Origin: Chelativorans alearensis
GTDB taxonomy: Bacteria; Pseudomonadota; Alphaproteobacteria; Rhizobiales; Rhizobiaceae
Reading direction: 5' to 3'
Length of the DNA stretch: 64,000 bases
Assembly (NCBI RefSeq): GCF_010993735.1
Contig: NZ_WQNI01000013.1
Span: 186,001 to 250,000, forward strand
Within the stretch, counting starts at the first letter, position 1. Every line of letters starts with the position of its first letter. Positions 54,667 through 63,658 of the stretch are shown one piece after another. Made by a program: the position numbers and the translations under genes. The notes beneath the pieces are model-generated. The model saw nothing but the letters and a program-made list of their open reading frames with translations. It had not been told where the DNA came from and did not search any database.

Positions 54667-57186
54667 TTGGACCAGGAAACCGACCTTACCGCCGGCGCCC
54701 GTGCCGCCACCCTGCCCGTGCCGTTCCGGGAGTGGTTTGCCGCGCGTGGGTGGACGCCGCGGCGGCATCAGCTCGATCTTCTGGCGCGCACGCGCGAGGG
54801 GCGCTCGGTGCTCTTGATCGCGCCGACGGGGGCGGGGAAGACACTGGCGGGGTTCCTGCCTTCGCTCGTCGATCTTGCGGAGCGGGCGCGGCCGAAGCCC
54901 GGGGCGCCGCGCCAGGGTGTCCACACACTCTATATCTCCCCGCTCAAGGCGCTGGCCGTCGACATCCAGCGCAACCTGACGCAGCCGGTGAGCGAGATGG
55001 GGCTCGACATCCGGATGGAGACGCGTACCGGCGATACGCCGGCGCACAAGCGGCAGCGCCAGAAGCATGTGCCGCCGGACGTTCTCCTGACGACGCCGGA
55101 GCAGCTCGCGCTGCTGATCGCTTCAGGCGATGCGGAGCGCTTTTTTGCCGGCTTGAAATATGTGGTGCTGGACGAATTGCATTCGCTGGTCACCTCGAAG
55201 CGCGGGCATCTGCTTTCGCTGGGGCTGGCGCGGCTGCGCAAGCTGGCGCCGGGGACGGTGGGCATAGGGCTCTCGGCGACTGTGGCCGAGCCGGAGGCGC
55301 TGCGCCGCTGGCTGGTGGGCCAGACCCCGCCGGGGGCGATGGCCGACATCGTTACCGTTGCGGGCGGGGCCAAGCCCGAGATCACGATACTGGAGACGGA
55401 TGAGCACGTGCCGTGGGCCGGCCATTCGGCGCGTTATGCCATTCCCGCCGTCTACGAGGCGATCAGGCGGCACAAGACGACGCTGCTCTTCGTCAACACG
55501 CGCAGCCAGGCGGAGTTTCTGTTCCGCGCGCTGTGGCACATCAATGCCGACAACCTGCCGATCGCGCTGCATCACGGCTCGCTCGACGTTGCGCAGCGGC
55601 GGCGGGTGGAGAAGGCGATGGAGACGAACAGCCTGCGGGCGATCGTCGCCACCTCCACTCTCGACCTCGGCATCGACTGGGGCGATGTGGACCTGGTGGT
55701 GCATGTGGGCGCGCCCAAGGGAGCGAGCCGGCTTGCCCAGCGCATCGGCCGCTCCAACCACCGCATGGACGAGCCGAGCCGGGCGATCCTCGTGCCGGCG
55801 AACCGCTTCGAGGTGATGGAGTGCCGGGCCGCAATCGAGGCCAATTATCTGGGTGCGCAGGACACGCCGCCACTGAGCGAAGGCGCGCTCGACGTCCTGG
55901 CGCAGCATGTGCTGGGAAGAGCCTGCGCCGGGCCGTTCGAGGAAGCGGAATTCTTTGACGAGGTGCGGAGCGCTGCGCCGTATTCCGGCCTGGACGCGGC
56001 CACCTTCTCGCGCGTCGTCGAATTCGTCGCCACCGGCGGCTATGCGCTCAAGACCTATGAGCGCTATGCCCGCATCCGCCGCATGAAGGACGGGCGCTGG
56101 CGCATCTCCCATCCGCGCATTGCGCAGCAGTACCGGCTCAATGTCGGCACCATCGTCGAGGCGCCGATGCTGAACGTGCGGCTGACGCGGCAGCGCGGTG
56201 GCGCCATGCGCGGCGGCATGGTGCTCGGCAAGGTGGAGGAGTATTTCCTCGAGACGCTGGCGCCGGGGGACACGTTCCTGTTCTCCGGGCGCACCTTGCG
56301 CTTCGAGGGCATTCGCGAGAACGAGTGTTTCGTGACTTCCGCCGCCGGGCAGGACGCCATGGTGCCGTCTTATGCCGGGGGCAAGTTTCCGCTCTCCACC
56401 TATCTTGCCGGCGAGGTGCGGGCCATGCTGGGCGATCCCGCGCGCTGGAAGGCGCTGCCCGAACAGGTGGCCGACTGGCTGCGCATCCAGAAGGAGAAAT
56501 CGGTGCTGCCGCGCAGGCAGGACCTGCTTGTCGAGACCTTTCCGCGTGCCAGCCGCCACTACATGGTGGCCTATCCCTTCGAGGGCAGGCTGGCGCACCA
56601 GACGCTGGGCATGCTTTTGACACGGCGGCTGGAGCGCGCCGGGGCGCGGCCGCTCGGCTTCGTGGCGACGGACTATTCCCTTGCCGTCTGGGGGCTGGAA
56701 GACATGGGCGGCATGATCCGCAAGGGCGCGCTGTCGCTGGCTCAGCTCTTCGACGAGGACATGCTGGGCGACGACCTGGAGGCCTGGCTGGCGGATAGCT
56801 GGCTTTTGAAGCGCACCTTCCGCAATTGCGCGGTCATCTCCGGCCTGGTGGAGAAGCGCCATCCGGGAAAGGAGAAGACGGGGCGCCAGGTGACAGTTTC
56901 CGCCGACCTTATTTATGACGTCTTGCGCGCCCATGAGCCCGACCACATCCTGCTTCAGGCAACATGGCGGGATGCGGCCACGGGTTTGCTCGACATAGCG
57001 CGCCTCGGCGAGATGCTGTCGCGCACCCGTGGCCGAATCGTGCATAAGGACCTGGAACGGATTTCGCCGCTGGCCGTGCCCGTGATGCTGGAGATCGGCA
57101 AGGAGCCGGTGCCGGGCGGCGCCAGCGAATCGCTGCTTGGGGAAGCGGCGGACAGCCTGATCGAGGAGGCCATGGGCGACGCATGA
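54667..57186 (+). CDS. Ligase-associated Lhr-like DEXH helicase
   Basis: Superfamily 2 ATP-dependent DNA helicase of about 839 residues with Lhr-core architecture. Motif I is APTGAGKTLAGFLPS, motif II DELH, motif III LSATVAEP, and later ATSTLDLGIDWG and QRIGRSNHR (motifs V-VI), then a winged-helix and C-terminal domain. The frame is open to GTG 54559, but residues before about 54667 look non-coding; TTG 54667 (MDQETDLTAG) is a compromise without a clear ribosome-binding site, so the start is uncertain. Its stop overlaps the PdeM start (ATGA). Confidence 0.9.
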   Translation: MDQETDLTAGARAATLPVPFREWFAARGWTPRRHQLDLLARTREGRSVLLIAPTGAGKTLAGFLPSLVDLAERARPKPGAPRQGVHTLYISPLKALAVDIQRNLTQPVSEMGLDIRMETRTGDTPAHKRQRQKHVPPDVLLTTPEQLALLIASGDAERFFAGLKYVVLDELHSLVTSKRGHLLSLGLARLRKLAPGTVGIGLSATVAEPEALRRWLVGQTPPGAMADIVTVAGGAKPEITILETDEHVPWAGHSARYAIPAVYEAIRRHKTTLLFVNTRSQAEFLFRALWHINADNLPIALHHGSLDVAQRRRVEKAMETNSLRAIVATSTLDLGIDWGDVDLVVHVGAPKGASRLAQRIGRSNHRMDEPSRAILVPANRFEVMECRAAIEANYLGAQDTPPLSEGALDVLAQHVLGRACAGPFEEAEFFDEVRSAAPYSGLDAATFSRVVEFVATGGYALKTYERYARIRRMKDGRWRISHPRIAQQYRLNVGTIVEAPMLNVRLTRQRGGAMRGGMVLGKVEEYFLETLAPGDTFLFSGRTLRFEGIRENECFVTSAAGQDAMVPSYAGGKFPLSTYLAGEVRAMLGDPARWKALPEQVADWLRIQKEKSVLPRRQDLLVETFPRASRHYMVAYPFEGRLAHQTLGMLLTRRLERAGARPLGFVATDYSLAVWGLEDMGGMIRKGALSLAQLFDEDMLGDDLEAWLADSWLLKRTFRNCAVISGLVEKRHPGKEKTGRQVTVSADLIYDVLRAHEPDHILLQATWRDAATGLLDIARLGEMLSRTRGRIVHKDLERISPLAVPVMLEIGKEPVPGGASESLLGEAADSLIEEAMGDA

Positions 57187-57896
57187 ACGTGATGGAGGGG
57201 ACCGGAGGGGTGCTGCCGGCGGTCGAGATCGCAATCGCCGGCGAGGGTGCTGTCTGCGATCCCTTGGGAGCGCTTTACCTGCCCGCCGACCGCCTGCTCG
57301 TCGTCTCCGACCTGCATCTGGAGAAGGGGTCGTCCTACGCCCGGCGCGGCAGCATGCTGCCGCCCTACGATACGGCGGCGACGCTGAAGCGGCTGGCCGC
57401 CGTGATCGACCGGCATCGGCCGGCGGCCGTCGTCAGCCTCGGCGACAGTTTCCACGATGCGGATGGCGCCGGCCGCATGCCCGAGGTCTTCCGCGAGCGG
57501 CTGCTTCTCCTGATGGCGGGGCGCGAGTGGTACTGGATCTCCGGCAATCACGACCCCCTGCCCCCGGAAGGCCTGCCCGGCCATTGGGTGGAGGAGCTTG
57601 GCGTCGGCGGCCTTATCTTCCGGCATGAGCCGTCGCCGGGCGAGGCCGAGGGCGAGATCGCCGGCCATTTGCACCCCGGCGCCCGCATCGTGCGGCGCGG
57701 CCGCTCCGTGCGGCGGGCCTGCTTCGCTTCCGACGGCGCGCGCCTCGTCATGCCCGCCTTCGGCAGCCTGACGGGCAGCTTGAACGTGCTCGACCGTGCC
57801 TTTGCCGGGCTGTTCCGCCGCGAGGCGCTGACGGCCTATATGCTGGGGACCGAGCGGGTCTACCCGATTGCCGGCGCCATGCTGCGGCCTACTTAG
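57183..57896 (+). CDS. pdeM: Ligase-associated endonuclease PdeM (metallophosphoesterase)
   Basis: A 237-residue binuclear metallophosphoesterase. Motifs in order: SDLHLEKGSSYARRG, SLGDSFHD, SGNHDPLPPEG, and GHLHPGARI. The Pseudomonas putida orthologue (MPE) has been shown to be a manganese-dependent single-strand DNA endonuclease encoded with Lhr-core, Exo and ligase. Translationally coupled to the helicase. A short inverted repeat common in rhizobial genomes follows it. Confidence 0.92.
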   Translation: MNVMEGTGGVLPAVEIAIAGEGAVCDPLGALYLPADRLLVVSDLHLEKGSSYARRGSMLPPYDTAATLKRLAAVIDRHRPAAVVSLGDSFHDADGAGRMPEVFRERLLLLMAGREWYWISGNHDPLPPEGLPGHWVEELGVGGLIFRHEPSPGEAEGEIAGHLHPGARIVRRGRSVRRACFASDGARLVMPAFGSLTGSLNVLDRAFAGLFRREALTAYMLGTERVYPIAGAMLRPT

Positions 57897-57909
57897 GGTT
57901 TGCCTGGTC

Positions 57910-57953
57910 GCAATTCCGGACGGAAAACCGGTTCCCACTTTTCCTGGAATTGC
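57910..57953. repeat. Short dispersed inverted repeat between convergent genes
   Basis: GCAATTCC at 57910-57917 and GGAATTGC at 57946-57953 flank a centre with GGAAAACCGGTTCCC. From memory, closely similar sequences (GCAATTCCGGACG, AAAACCG, GGAATTGC) are scattered in rhizobial genomes at gene ends. It lies between pdeM (plus) and the TIGR02186-like gene (minus) and may act as a bidirectional transcript end. Confidence 0.5.
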
Positions 57954-57959
57954 TCCAAG

Positions 57960-58742
57960 CTATTCCTTACGGAACACCATCCGCCCGAGCCAGCCGGTGA
58001 CAATCGCCACGAAAACAGCGGCGAGGCCGTAGAGAAAGCTTTCCTCGTGCGCGTATTCGAATATGCGCTGCTCCAGCCCGGCTTTGCGGATCGTCAGCGC
58101 GGCCGACGTCTCCTCGACGAAGACACCGTTGCGGAACAGGAAGGCGCGCGCCCGGTGGGTGCCGACGGGCACGTTGGGCGCCAGGCGCAGCGTGGCGCGG
58201 AACAGCGTGCGCGATAGGAACTGCACCCCGCCCGCATACTCCACGTAGAGCCCCCTCGCCTCCTTGCGGGCGCGGAGCGCGTCGGTGAATTCCGCAAGGG
58301 TGCTCGCGTTCTCTTCCGGGTCGAGCGGCCGCAGATGAACGTTCTCCGTGCGCAGGGCCAATCGCCGGTAGTTGGCGTCGGTGGTGATGTCCTGCGGCTG
58401 CCGGGTCATGGCGACCGAATAGGAGGCCGGCACGTCGCGGAAGACCACCGACTGGGTGTTGATCCACATGCCAAGCACCCGCGTCTTCTTGCGCACCACA
58501 ACCGTGCGCGGCGGCCCTTCCAGCACCACGACGACATCGTAGCGGCCCTGCCGGCTGATGAGCGGATCGACGTTGTCCAGCGCACCGAAGATGGTGAGAT
58601 TGGCGCCAGCGAAATCTGCGGTGATGGAGACGCGGTCGGTCGAGAGGCCGATCTGGATCCCTTCGTCGACCGTCTCCTGGGCATGCGCCTTGCCGGCGAG
58701 GGCAGTGACGAGGAGAAGAAGGAGAGCGCGCGGGAGGAGCAT
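57960..58742 (-). CDS. TIGR02186-like membrane-anchored periplasmic protein
   Basis: A 260-residue protein with a signal peptide (LLLLLVTALAGKAHA near the start), a beta-rich periplasmic body (residues about 25-225, with VVVVLEGPPRTVVVRKKTRVLGMWIN) and a C-terminal membrane segment (FLYGLAAVFVAIVTGWLG) followed by a short cytoplasmic tail. This matches the alphaproteobacterial TIGR02186 family, function unknown, which habitually lies next to a TauE/SafE permease, as here (three bases downstream of it). Confidence 0.82.
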   Translation of the reverse strand: MLLPRALLLLLVTALAGKAHAQETVDEGIQIGLSTDRVSITADFAGANLTIFGALDNVDPLISRQGRYDVVVVLEGPPRTVVVRKKTRVLGMWINTQSVVFRDVPASYSVAMTRQPQDITTDANYRRLALRTENVHLRPLDPEENASTLAEFTDALRARKEARGLYVEYAGGVQFLSRTLFRATLRLAPNVPVGTHRARAFLFRNGVFVEETSAALTIRKAGLEQRIFEYAHEESFLYGLAAVFVAIVTGWLGRMVFRKE

Positions 58743-58745
58743 CGG

Positions 58746-59666
58746 TCAGACCGCCCCCGTCGCCAGCGAATAAACGCTTGCCGGGCGCACGAACAGATCG
58801 AAGGCCAGCCGCAGCGCGACGGCCAGCACCAGAACCGCCAACAGGGCGCGCAACTGCTCGCCGCGCAGCTTCTGGCCGACCCGCGCGCCATACTGGGCAC
58901 CGGCCACCCCGCCCACCATGAGCAGGAAGGCGAGGACGACATCCACCGTCTGGTTGGCCGTCGAGTGCACCACCGTGGTGAAGGCGGCGACGAAGATGAT
59001 CTGGAACAGGGACGTGCCGATGACGACGTTCGTCGGTACCTTGAGCAGGTAGATGAGCGCGGGCACCATGATGAAGCCGCCGCCCACGCCCATGATCGAG
59101 GCGAGGAAGCCGATGATGGCGCCAAGGCCCAACACCGGAATGACGCTGACAAAGATCTTAGAGGCGCGGAAGCGCATCTTGAGCGGCAGGCGGTGGATCC
59201 AGTTGTGCTGGCCGGGGCGGCGGAGCGTGGCAGCCTGGCCACCCCTGGCGCGGCGGATGGCGCGCACGCTTTCGACCAGCATCAGGCCGCCGACGGCACC
59301 GAGAAAGGCCACGTAAAGCAGCGAGACGATGAGGTCGAGCTGCCCAAGGCTGCGCAGGTAGGCGAAGACATAGATGCCGATGGACGACCCGACGACACCG
59401 CCGGTGAGAAGCACTCCGCCGAGCTTCATGTCGAGGGTGCCGCGCTTGAAATGGGCGAGCGCGCCGGAAAAGGAGGAGGCAATCACCTGGTTGGCGCCGG
59501 TCGCCACGGCGATGGCCGGCGGGATGTTGTAGAAGATCAGGAGCGGCGTGACGAGGAAGCCGCCGCCGACGCCGAACATGCCGGAAAGGAAGCCGACAGC
59601 GGCCCCCATGGCGAGCAGGACCACCATGTTGACGGACATTTCCGCGATCGGGAGATAGATGCCCAC
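58746..59666 (-). CDS. Sulfite exporter TauE/SafE family permease
   Basis: Inner-membrane protein of about 306 residues with some eight membrane segments and two repeats of the family motif (GFLSGMFGVGGGFLVTP near the N-terminus; GFLASIMGVGGGFIMVP in the second half). Relatives export sulfite, sulfoacetate or other C2 organosulfur anions. GTG 59666 (MGIYLPIAEMS) matches the family N-terminus better than GTG 59675. Forms a two-gene unit with the TIGR02186-like gene; the substrate is not determined here. Confidence 0.88.
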   Translation of the reverse strand: MGIYLPIAEMSVNMVVLLAMGAAVGFLSGMFGVGGGFLVTPLLIFYNIPPAIAVATGANQVIASSFSGALAHFKRGTLDMKLGGVLLTGGVVGSSIGIYVFAYLRSLGQLDLIVSLLYVAFLGAVGGLMLVESVRAIRRARGGQAATLRRPGQHNWIHRLPLKMRFRASKIFVSVIPVLGLGAIIGFLASIMGVGGGFIMVPALIYLLKVPTNVVIGTSLFQIIFVAAFTTVVHSTANQTVDVVLAFLLMVGGVAGAQYGARVGQKLRGEQLRALLAVLVLAVALRLAFDLFVRPASVYSLATGAV

Positions 59667-59690
59667 CCGCGACACCTGGGATTGTTATGT

Positions 59691-59718
59691 ACAAAATGCG
59701 CAACGGGCCTGTTGCGCA
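59691..59718 (-). terminator. Rho-independent terminator of the podJ-like gene
   Basis: On the minus strand TGCGCAAC, loop AGGCCC, GTTGCGCA, then TTTTGT: a perfect 8-bp stem with T-rich tail. It lies about 125 bases after the podJ stop and just before the TauE/SafE start, so it separates the two transcripts. Confidence 0.7.
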
Positions 59719-59841
59719 CGCTCAATGGTTGCCCTCGTTCTTGCGCCCACAATGCGGCGAAGTCAAACACGCGGGAGCGGAAAACTTTGAAAACTTGCGG
59801 GAAAATGGCCCGGTGGCGGATTCATGCCATGGCCGCACCGT

Positions 59842-62800
59842 TCACCGCGCCTCTTCGTTGCGCGCCAGCAGCGCACGCACCAGCGCATCGTCGACGGCGC
59901 CCGTCACGGCCAGGCCGTTCTCCTTCTGGAAGGCCCTGATGGCGGCGCGCGTCTTGTCGCCCATGACGCCGTCCGCGGGGCCGGCATCGAAGCCGTTCTT
60001 GTTGAGGATGACCTGGATGTTGCCGATGGCCTTCCTCATGTCGACGCTGCCGGTCGCCGTCCCGTCCGTGCGCCACTCGCGGGGGATGTCGACGGTGTTG
60101 GTCTCAGGGTCGGCTTGCCGCGCCTTCCAGAGCTTTGCCTTGCCCTGGGCCTTGACGAGGTCGGCCGGTGCCATCGCCTTGGCGATCTCGTCGCGCTTGG
60201 CTGCAGCATCCTCGTCACCCGTCCTGGCGACGATGTCGAACCACTTGTAGGCCTCGCTCAGATCGCGCGTTACGCCGATGCCCTTGGTGGCCAGGATGCC
60301 GAGGTTGAACTGGCTGTCGACGACGCCGAGATCGGCGGCTTCCTGGAACCAGCGCGCGGCCGACCGGTTGTCCGTCGCGCCGTCGGCGCCCATGGCGAAG
60401 AGGACACCCAGATTATGCATGGCGCTGGCGTTGCCCTGTTCGGCGGCACGCTGGTACCACGTCTTCGCCTTGGCGACGTCGCGCTCGACGCCGGTGCCTT
60501 TCTCATAGAGGTTGCCGATGCGGTATTGCGCCGGGGCGAGGCCCAGTTCGGCGGCCTCCTCATACCAACGGGCGGCCTCCGCCATGTCGGCCTCCACGTC
60601 TACTCCATCCGCATAGCGGTTGCCGATTTCAAAGAGCGCGGCGGCATTGCCTTCCGCCGCTGCCTGGCGCAGCGACGCGGGCTCGATCGCCTCAGGCACT
60701 TTCGGCAGGTCGCGCGCGGCCGGCTCGGCGGCTGCCTCGTTTGAGGCGGTTTCCCGCAGCGGCGCGGCCATCGGCAGGCTCGGCGGGAGAACGGGATCGA
60801 GGCTTGCCGTCCGCGTTTCGCTCTCAGCGACCGGTGTTAGATCGTGGGGAGAGGCAACGGCAGCCGTTGCCATCTCCTCATCCTCGCCCGCCTCTTCGCG
60901 CGCGTCGACCACACGCACTGGTGCGGCTGGCCGCTCTTCCGCTTCAGGCTTGGCCGGCTCCGGCTTCACCGCAGCCTGTCGAGGCGCCTCGGCCGGCTCG
61001 ACCACTTGCGCCAGGCGCACCGGTTCGCCGTCCTGCCAGAGCGTCGTCCTGGCGTATTGCAAGCCGCCGGCGAGCACGATGGCCGTGCCGACCACGAGAA
61101 GCAGCTGCTTCTTGCGACGGCCGAGAACGTTGCCGATACCGAGCTTGCCGCCCTTGCCGGAAGTTTCGGTGCGGCTGTCTCTCAGGATTTCCGCCTCAGC
61201 GGCCGCGGCCTGGGCGGCGCGACGTGCGGCGGCGATGAAATCCGCCTTCGCCGCATCCGCAGAGGCGGCATCGCGTGTGCCGTGCTGGTCGCGCACGCGG
61301 CGCATGATGGAGTTGAGGTCGGGCGCTCCGGAACCGGGTTCCAGCGGCTCGTTGATCCGCTCCTCGTCGAGGGACGGCTCGAACGCGCCCTCCTCGGGCT
61401 CGTCGGCAAGGGTGGGCTCCTCGCGGATGTTCTCCTCGGCACGATCGCGTCTGCCGGTGATGGCACGCGAAAGCCCGCCCAGCATCGAGCGCTTCTGCTG
61501 TCCCCGTGGAGCGCTCGTCTCCTCGTCGAACAGTGCGGCCTCGGCGGCGGCCGCGGCGGCTTCGGCCGGTGTGCGCCCCGGCTCGGGATGGCGCGGCGCG
61601 GCCGCATCCTCATAGCCTTCCACGGGGTCGATGGACGGCGCGCGGGCGACGGCAACCTTGTTCGCCTCGATCGAGCCCAGGCGCTCGACGATCTTGAGCA
61701 GCGTGTCGTGGATCGCTTCGAAGGTCTTGGTGTTGCGCTCGTCGGACTTGCGCGTCAGCGCTTCCAGCGTCTTCAGGTCCTCCGTCAAACGGTCGTCCGG
61801 CGGCGCGGCGCGAGCGATACCCAATGTCTGGACCGCGTGCTCGGCTGCCTGGCGCGCGGCATCGATCATGGCGGCACGGCTTTCGCCGATCGACTGCTCG
61901 ATCTTCTCCAGCCGCGGCGCCAGGTCCTCGAATTCGGGGACCTCGCGGCCGGGGCGCTCCAGGTGGGCAGAGAGGCTTGCCACCTGCGCTTCCAGATTGC
62001 GGATCACCTCTAGGTCGACACCAACGCCCGCGGAGGCGGAATTCTGCAGCCGGCCGGAGATATCCTCCAGCCGCGTCTCCAGCGCGCGCAGGGCAGCGCC
62101 GTCGCCGGTCTCCTCGCGCGCCTCCTCGATGCGGGCGGCGAGATCCGCGAAGCGGCTGTCCATGGCCGCCATGAGGCCGGCGTCGTCAGAACGGTAAACC
62201 GTGTCGAGCTTCTCCGAAATCCGGCTGATGGTGCCGGCCAGCCGCTCTACCGTCTGCTCCGGCACGTCGATGCGCCGGGCGACCTCGTCGATGCGATCGG
62301 AGAGCGCGTTGAGCCGCTGGGCGACGATGCCGTCCGGGCGGTCTTCGGCCAGCTCGTTGATCTGGTTCGCCAGGGAGGAGATGCGGGCCTCGATGCGCTC
62401 CAGCAGCCTTTCGTCGAAACTCGACGAGTGGGCAAGCGCGGCCGACGCCGTGATGGCGCGCGAGATCTCGTCGAGGCGTTCCTCGATCATGGCATAAAGG
62501 TCGTGCTGGCCGCTGGCGGGCTGTCCCGCGAACTGGTCGAGGGAGCCTGCCAAGGTGCGCAGACACTCCTCCAGCGTGCGCAACGAGAGCGAGGCGGGCA
62601 GGCCCTCGACCGCCGCGCCGATTTCCTCCAGCCGCGCGCCGAGCCTTTCGACGGCCGGGTCGGAGCCTGACGAGAGCCGGCTTTCGATGGTGTCCCAACG
62701 CTTGCCGAGGGAGCGTACGGTCTCCTCCCGCGCCAGGTTGTCGAGCGAAGCCTTTACCTCTTCCAGTTCCAGCCGCAGCATCTTCGTGCTCTTGTCGTCG

Positions 62801-63315
62801 CTGCGCTCGGCCAGAAGGGCGGTTGCCCTCGAAAGCCGCTCGAACTCCGCGTTCAGCTCGGCGGTCATGGGCGATTGCGGCGCGGCGGCCATGATACTTG
62901 CCAGTTCCTCGCGAAGGGCGTTGAACTCGCGCCGCATGCCGGTGCCGACCGTGGCACGCATGTCTTCACGTAGCGCCTTCAACTCCTCCGCGATGCCTCC
63001 GATGGAGGCGAGCTGATCTTCCTGGCGGCGGGAACTTTCGATCTGGCGCGCGATGCGCTGCAATTCGTCACGGCCTTCGCTTGCGCCATGGGTGCGAGGG
63101 TCTACAGGAAGAGGCTCGGCGGCAACTTCCGAAAGGCGCTGCATGCGCTGCGTGATGTCGCTTTCACTTTCGGGCGCGCGCTGGTGGGTCTCCGGTTTCT
63201 GCCCCAGGCGCCTTTCCAGTTGGTCGAGGGTGCGGCTGATGTCCTCAAGGGTGGTATCGGACCTGCGCTGCCGCCCCGCATTCAGGTTGTCCAGATAGGA
63301 CCGCTTGGTGTTCAT
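59842..63315 (-). CDS. podJ: PodJ-like polar localisation factor with Sel1 repeats and peptidoglycan-binding domain
   Basis: A 1157-residue bitopic protein. Residues about 20-600 are acidic, coiled-coil-rich heptad sequence; about 600-730 are Ala/Glu-rich linker; a single membrane segment (QLLLVVGTAIVLAGGLQ) lies near 735-755; after a Pro/Glu-rich periplasmic linker come three or four Sel1-like repeats (about 890-1060, for example ARWYEEAAELGLAPAQYRIG and KGTGVERDVAKAKTWYQRAAEQG) and a C-terminal peptidoglycan-binding domain (AIRAFQKENGLAVTG). This is the PodJ arrangement; in Caulobacter and Agrobacterium PodJ organises the cell pole. ATG 63315 is chosen; the upstream extension of the frame is not PodJ-like. 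Confidence 0.85.
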   Translation of the reverse strand: MNTKRSYLDNLNAGRQRRSDTTLEDISRTLDQLERRLGQKPETHQRAPESESDITQRMQRLSEVAAEPLPVDPRTHGASEGRDELQRIARQIESSRRQEDQLASIGGIAEELKALREDMRATVGTGMRREFNALREELASIMAAAPQSPMTAELNAEFERLSRATALLAERSDDKSTKMLRLELEEVKASLDNLAREETVRSLGKRWDTIESRLSSGSDPAVERLGARLEEIGAAVEGLPASLSLRTLEECLRTLAGSLDQFAGQPASGQHDLYAMIEERLDEISRAITASAALAHSSSFDERLLERIEARISSLANQINELAEDRPDGIVAQRLNALSDRIDEVARRIDVPEQTVERLAGTISRISEKLDTVYRSDDAGLMAAMDSRFADLAARIEEAREETGDGAALRALETRLEDISGRLQNSASAGVGVDLEVIRNLEAQVASLSAHLERPGREVPEFEDLAPRLEKIEQSIGESRAAMIDAARQAAEHAVQTLGIARAAPPDDRLTEDLKTLEALTRKSDERNTKTFEAIHDTLLKIVERLGSIEANKVAVARAPSIDPVEGYEDAAAPRHPEPGRTPAEAAAAAAEAALFDEETSAPRGQQKRSMLGGLSRAITGRRDRAEENIREEPTLADEPEEGAFEPSLDEERINEPLEPGSGAPDLNSIMRRVRDQHGTRDAASADAAKADFIAAARRAAQAAAAEAEILRDSRTETSGKGGKLGIGNVLGRRKKQLLLVVGTAIVLAGGLQYARTTLWQDGEPVRLAQVVEPAEAPRQAAVKPEPAKPEAEERPAAPVRVVDAREEAGEDEEMATAAVASPHDLTPVAESETRTASLDPVLPPSLPMAAPLRETASNEAAAEPAARDLPKVPEAIEPASLRQAAAEGNAAALFEIGNRYADGVDVEADMAEAARWYEEAAELGLAPAQYRIGNLYEKGTGVERDVAKAKTWYQRAAEQGNASAMHNLGVLFAMGADGATDNRSAARWFQEAADLGVVDSQFNLGILATKGIGVTRDLSEAYKWFDIVARTGDEDAAAKRDEIAKAMAPADLVKAQGKAKLWKARQADPETNTVDIPREWRTDGTATGSVDMRKAIGNIQVILNKNGFDAGPADGVMGDKTRAAIRAFQKENGLAVTGAVDDALVRALLARNEEAR

Positions 63316-63658
63316 CGAAACGCCCGCCTCTTCGCGGCTGATCGGCTCGCCGCACGTGGAACACGATATTGCGGGGATTTCAGTGGACCGCCGTGCCCGG
63401 TGGCGATGGCGGGTTCCGCAGAGAGCATCCCCCTCGGTCGGAACCCAAGATCTGCGCGAAGCACAGCATGATGGCGTTCCGATGCCAGAACATTCACCAA
63501 TCGTGGTAAACAAGCGGTTAATCTTTGTTACCGAAATACCAATCGCGTGGGTTGACGTTGTTTGACGTTTACGCGCACGTCAAACTTTGATATGAGGCGC
63601 TTCGGTGCCGGCTGGCGGATGCCGCCGCCGGTGTTGAGATGCGTGCTGGAGGAACCTC
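63316..63658. other. Intergenic region between podJ-like gene and acyl-CoA dehydrogenase gene
   Basis: A 343-bp divergent control region. The half nearest podJ is G/C-rich and featureless; the centre (63495-63545) is more A/T-rich; the right part has the MerR-type palindrome and promoter candidate (63552-63593). No additional gene is supported. Confidence 0.5.
63552..63593 (+). promoter_or_regulatory. MerR-type operator/promoter candidate upstream of the acyl-CoA dehydrogenase gene
   Basis: TTTGACGT (63561-63568) and ACGTCAAA (63577-63584) are a perfect 8-bp inverted repeat around TTACGCGC. A -35-like TTGACG (63562-63567) and a -10-like TGATAT (63588-63593) are 20 bp apart with the palindrome in the spacer, the long-spacer geometry of MerR-family promoters. 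From memory, LiuR-type MerR regulators of acyl-CoA catabolism bind TTTACGT/ACGTAAA-like palindromes. Confidence 0.45.

Noticed and set aside
55123-57234. 703-codon minus frame opposite the Lhr-like helicase
   Set aside because: The plus strand carries all helicase motifs; the minus frame is unrelated to any family I recognise.
63500-63545. CtrA-binding site upstream of the podJ-like gene
   Set aside because: GTAACAAAGATTAAC on minus has the wrong spacing (six instead of seven) and an imperfect first half-site for TTAA-N7-TTAA.
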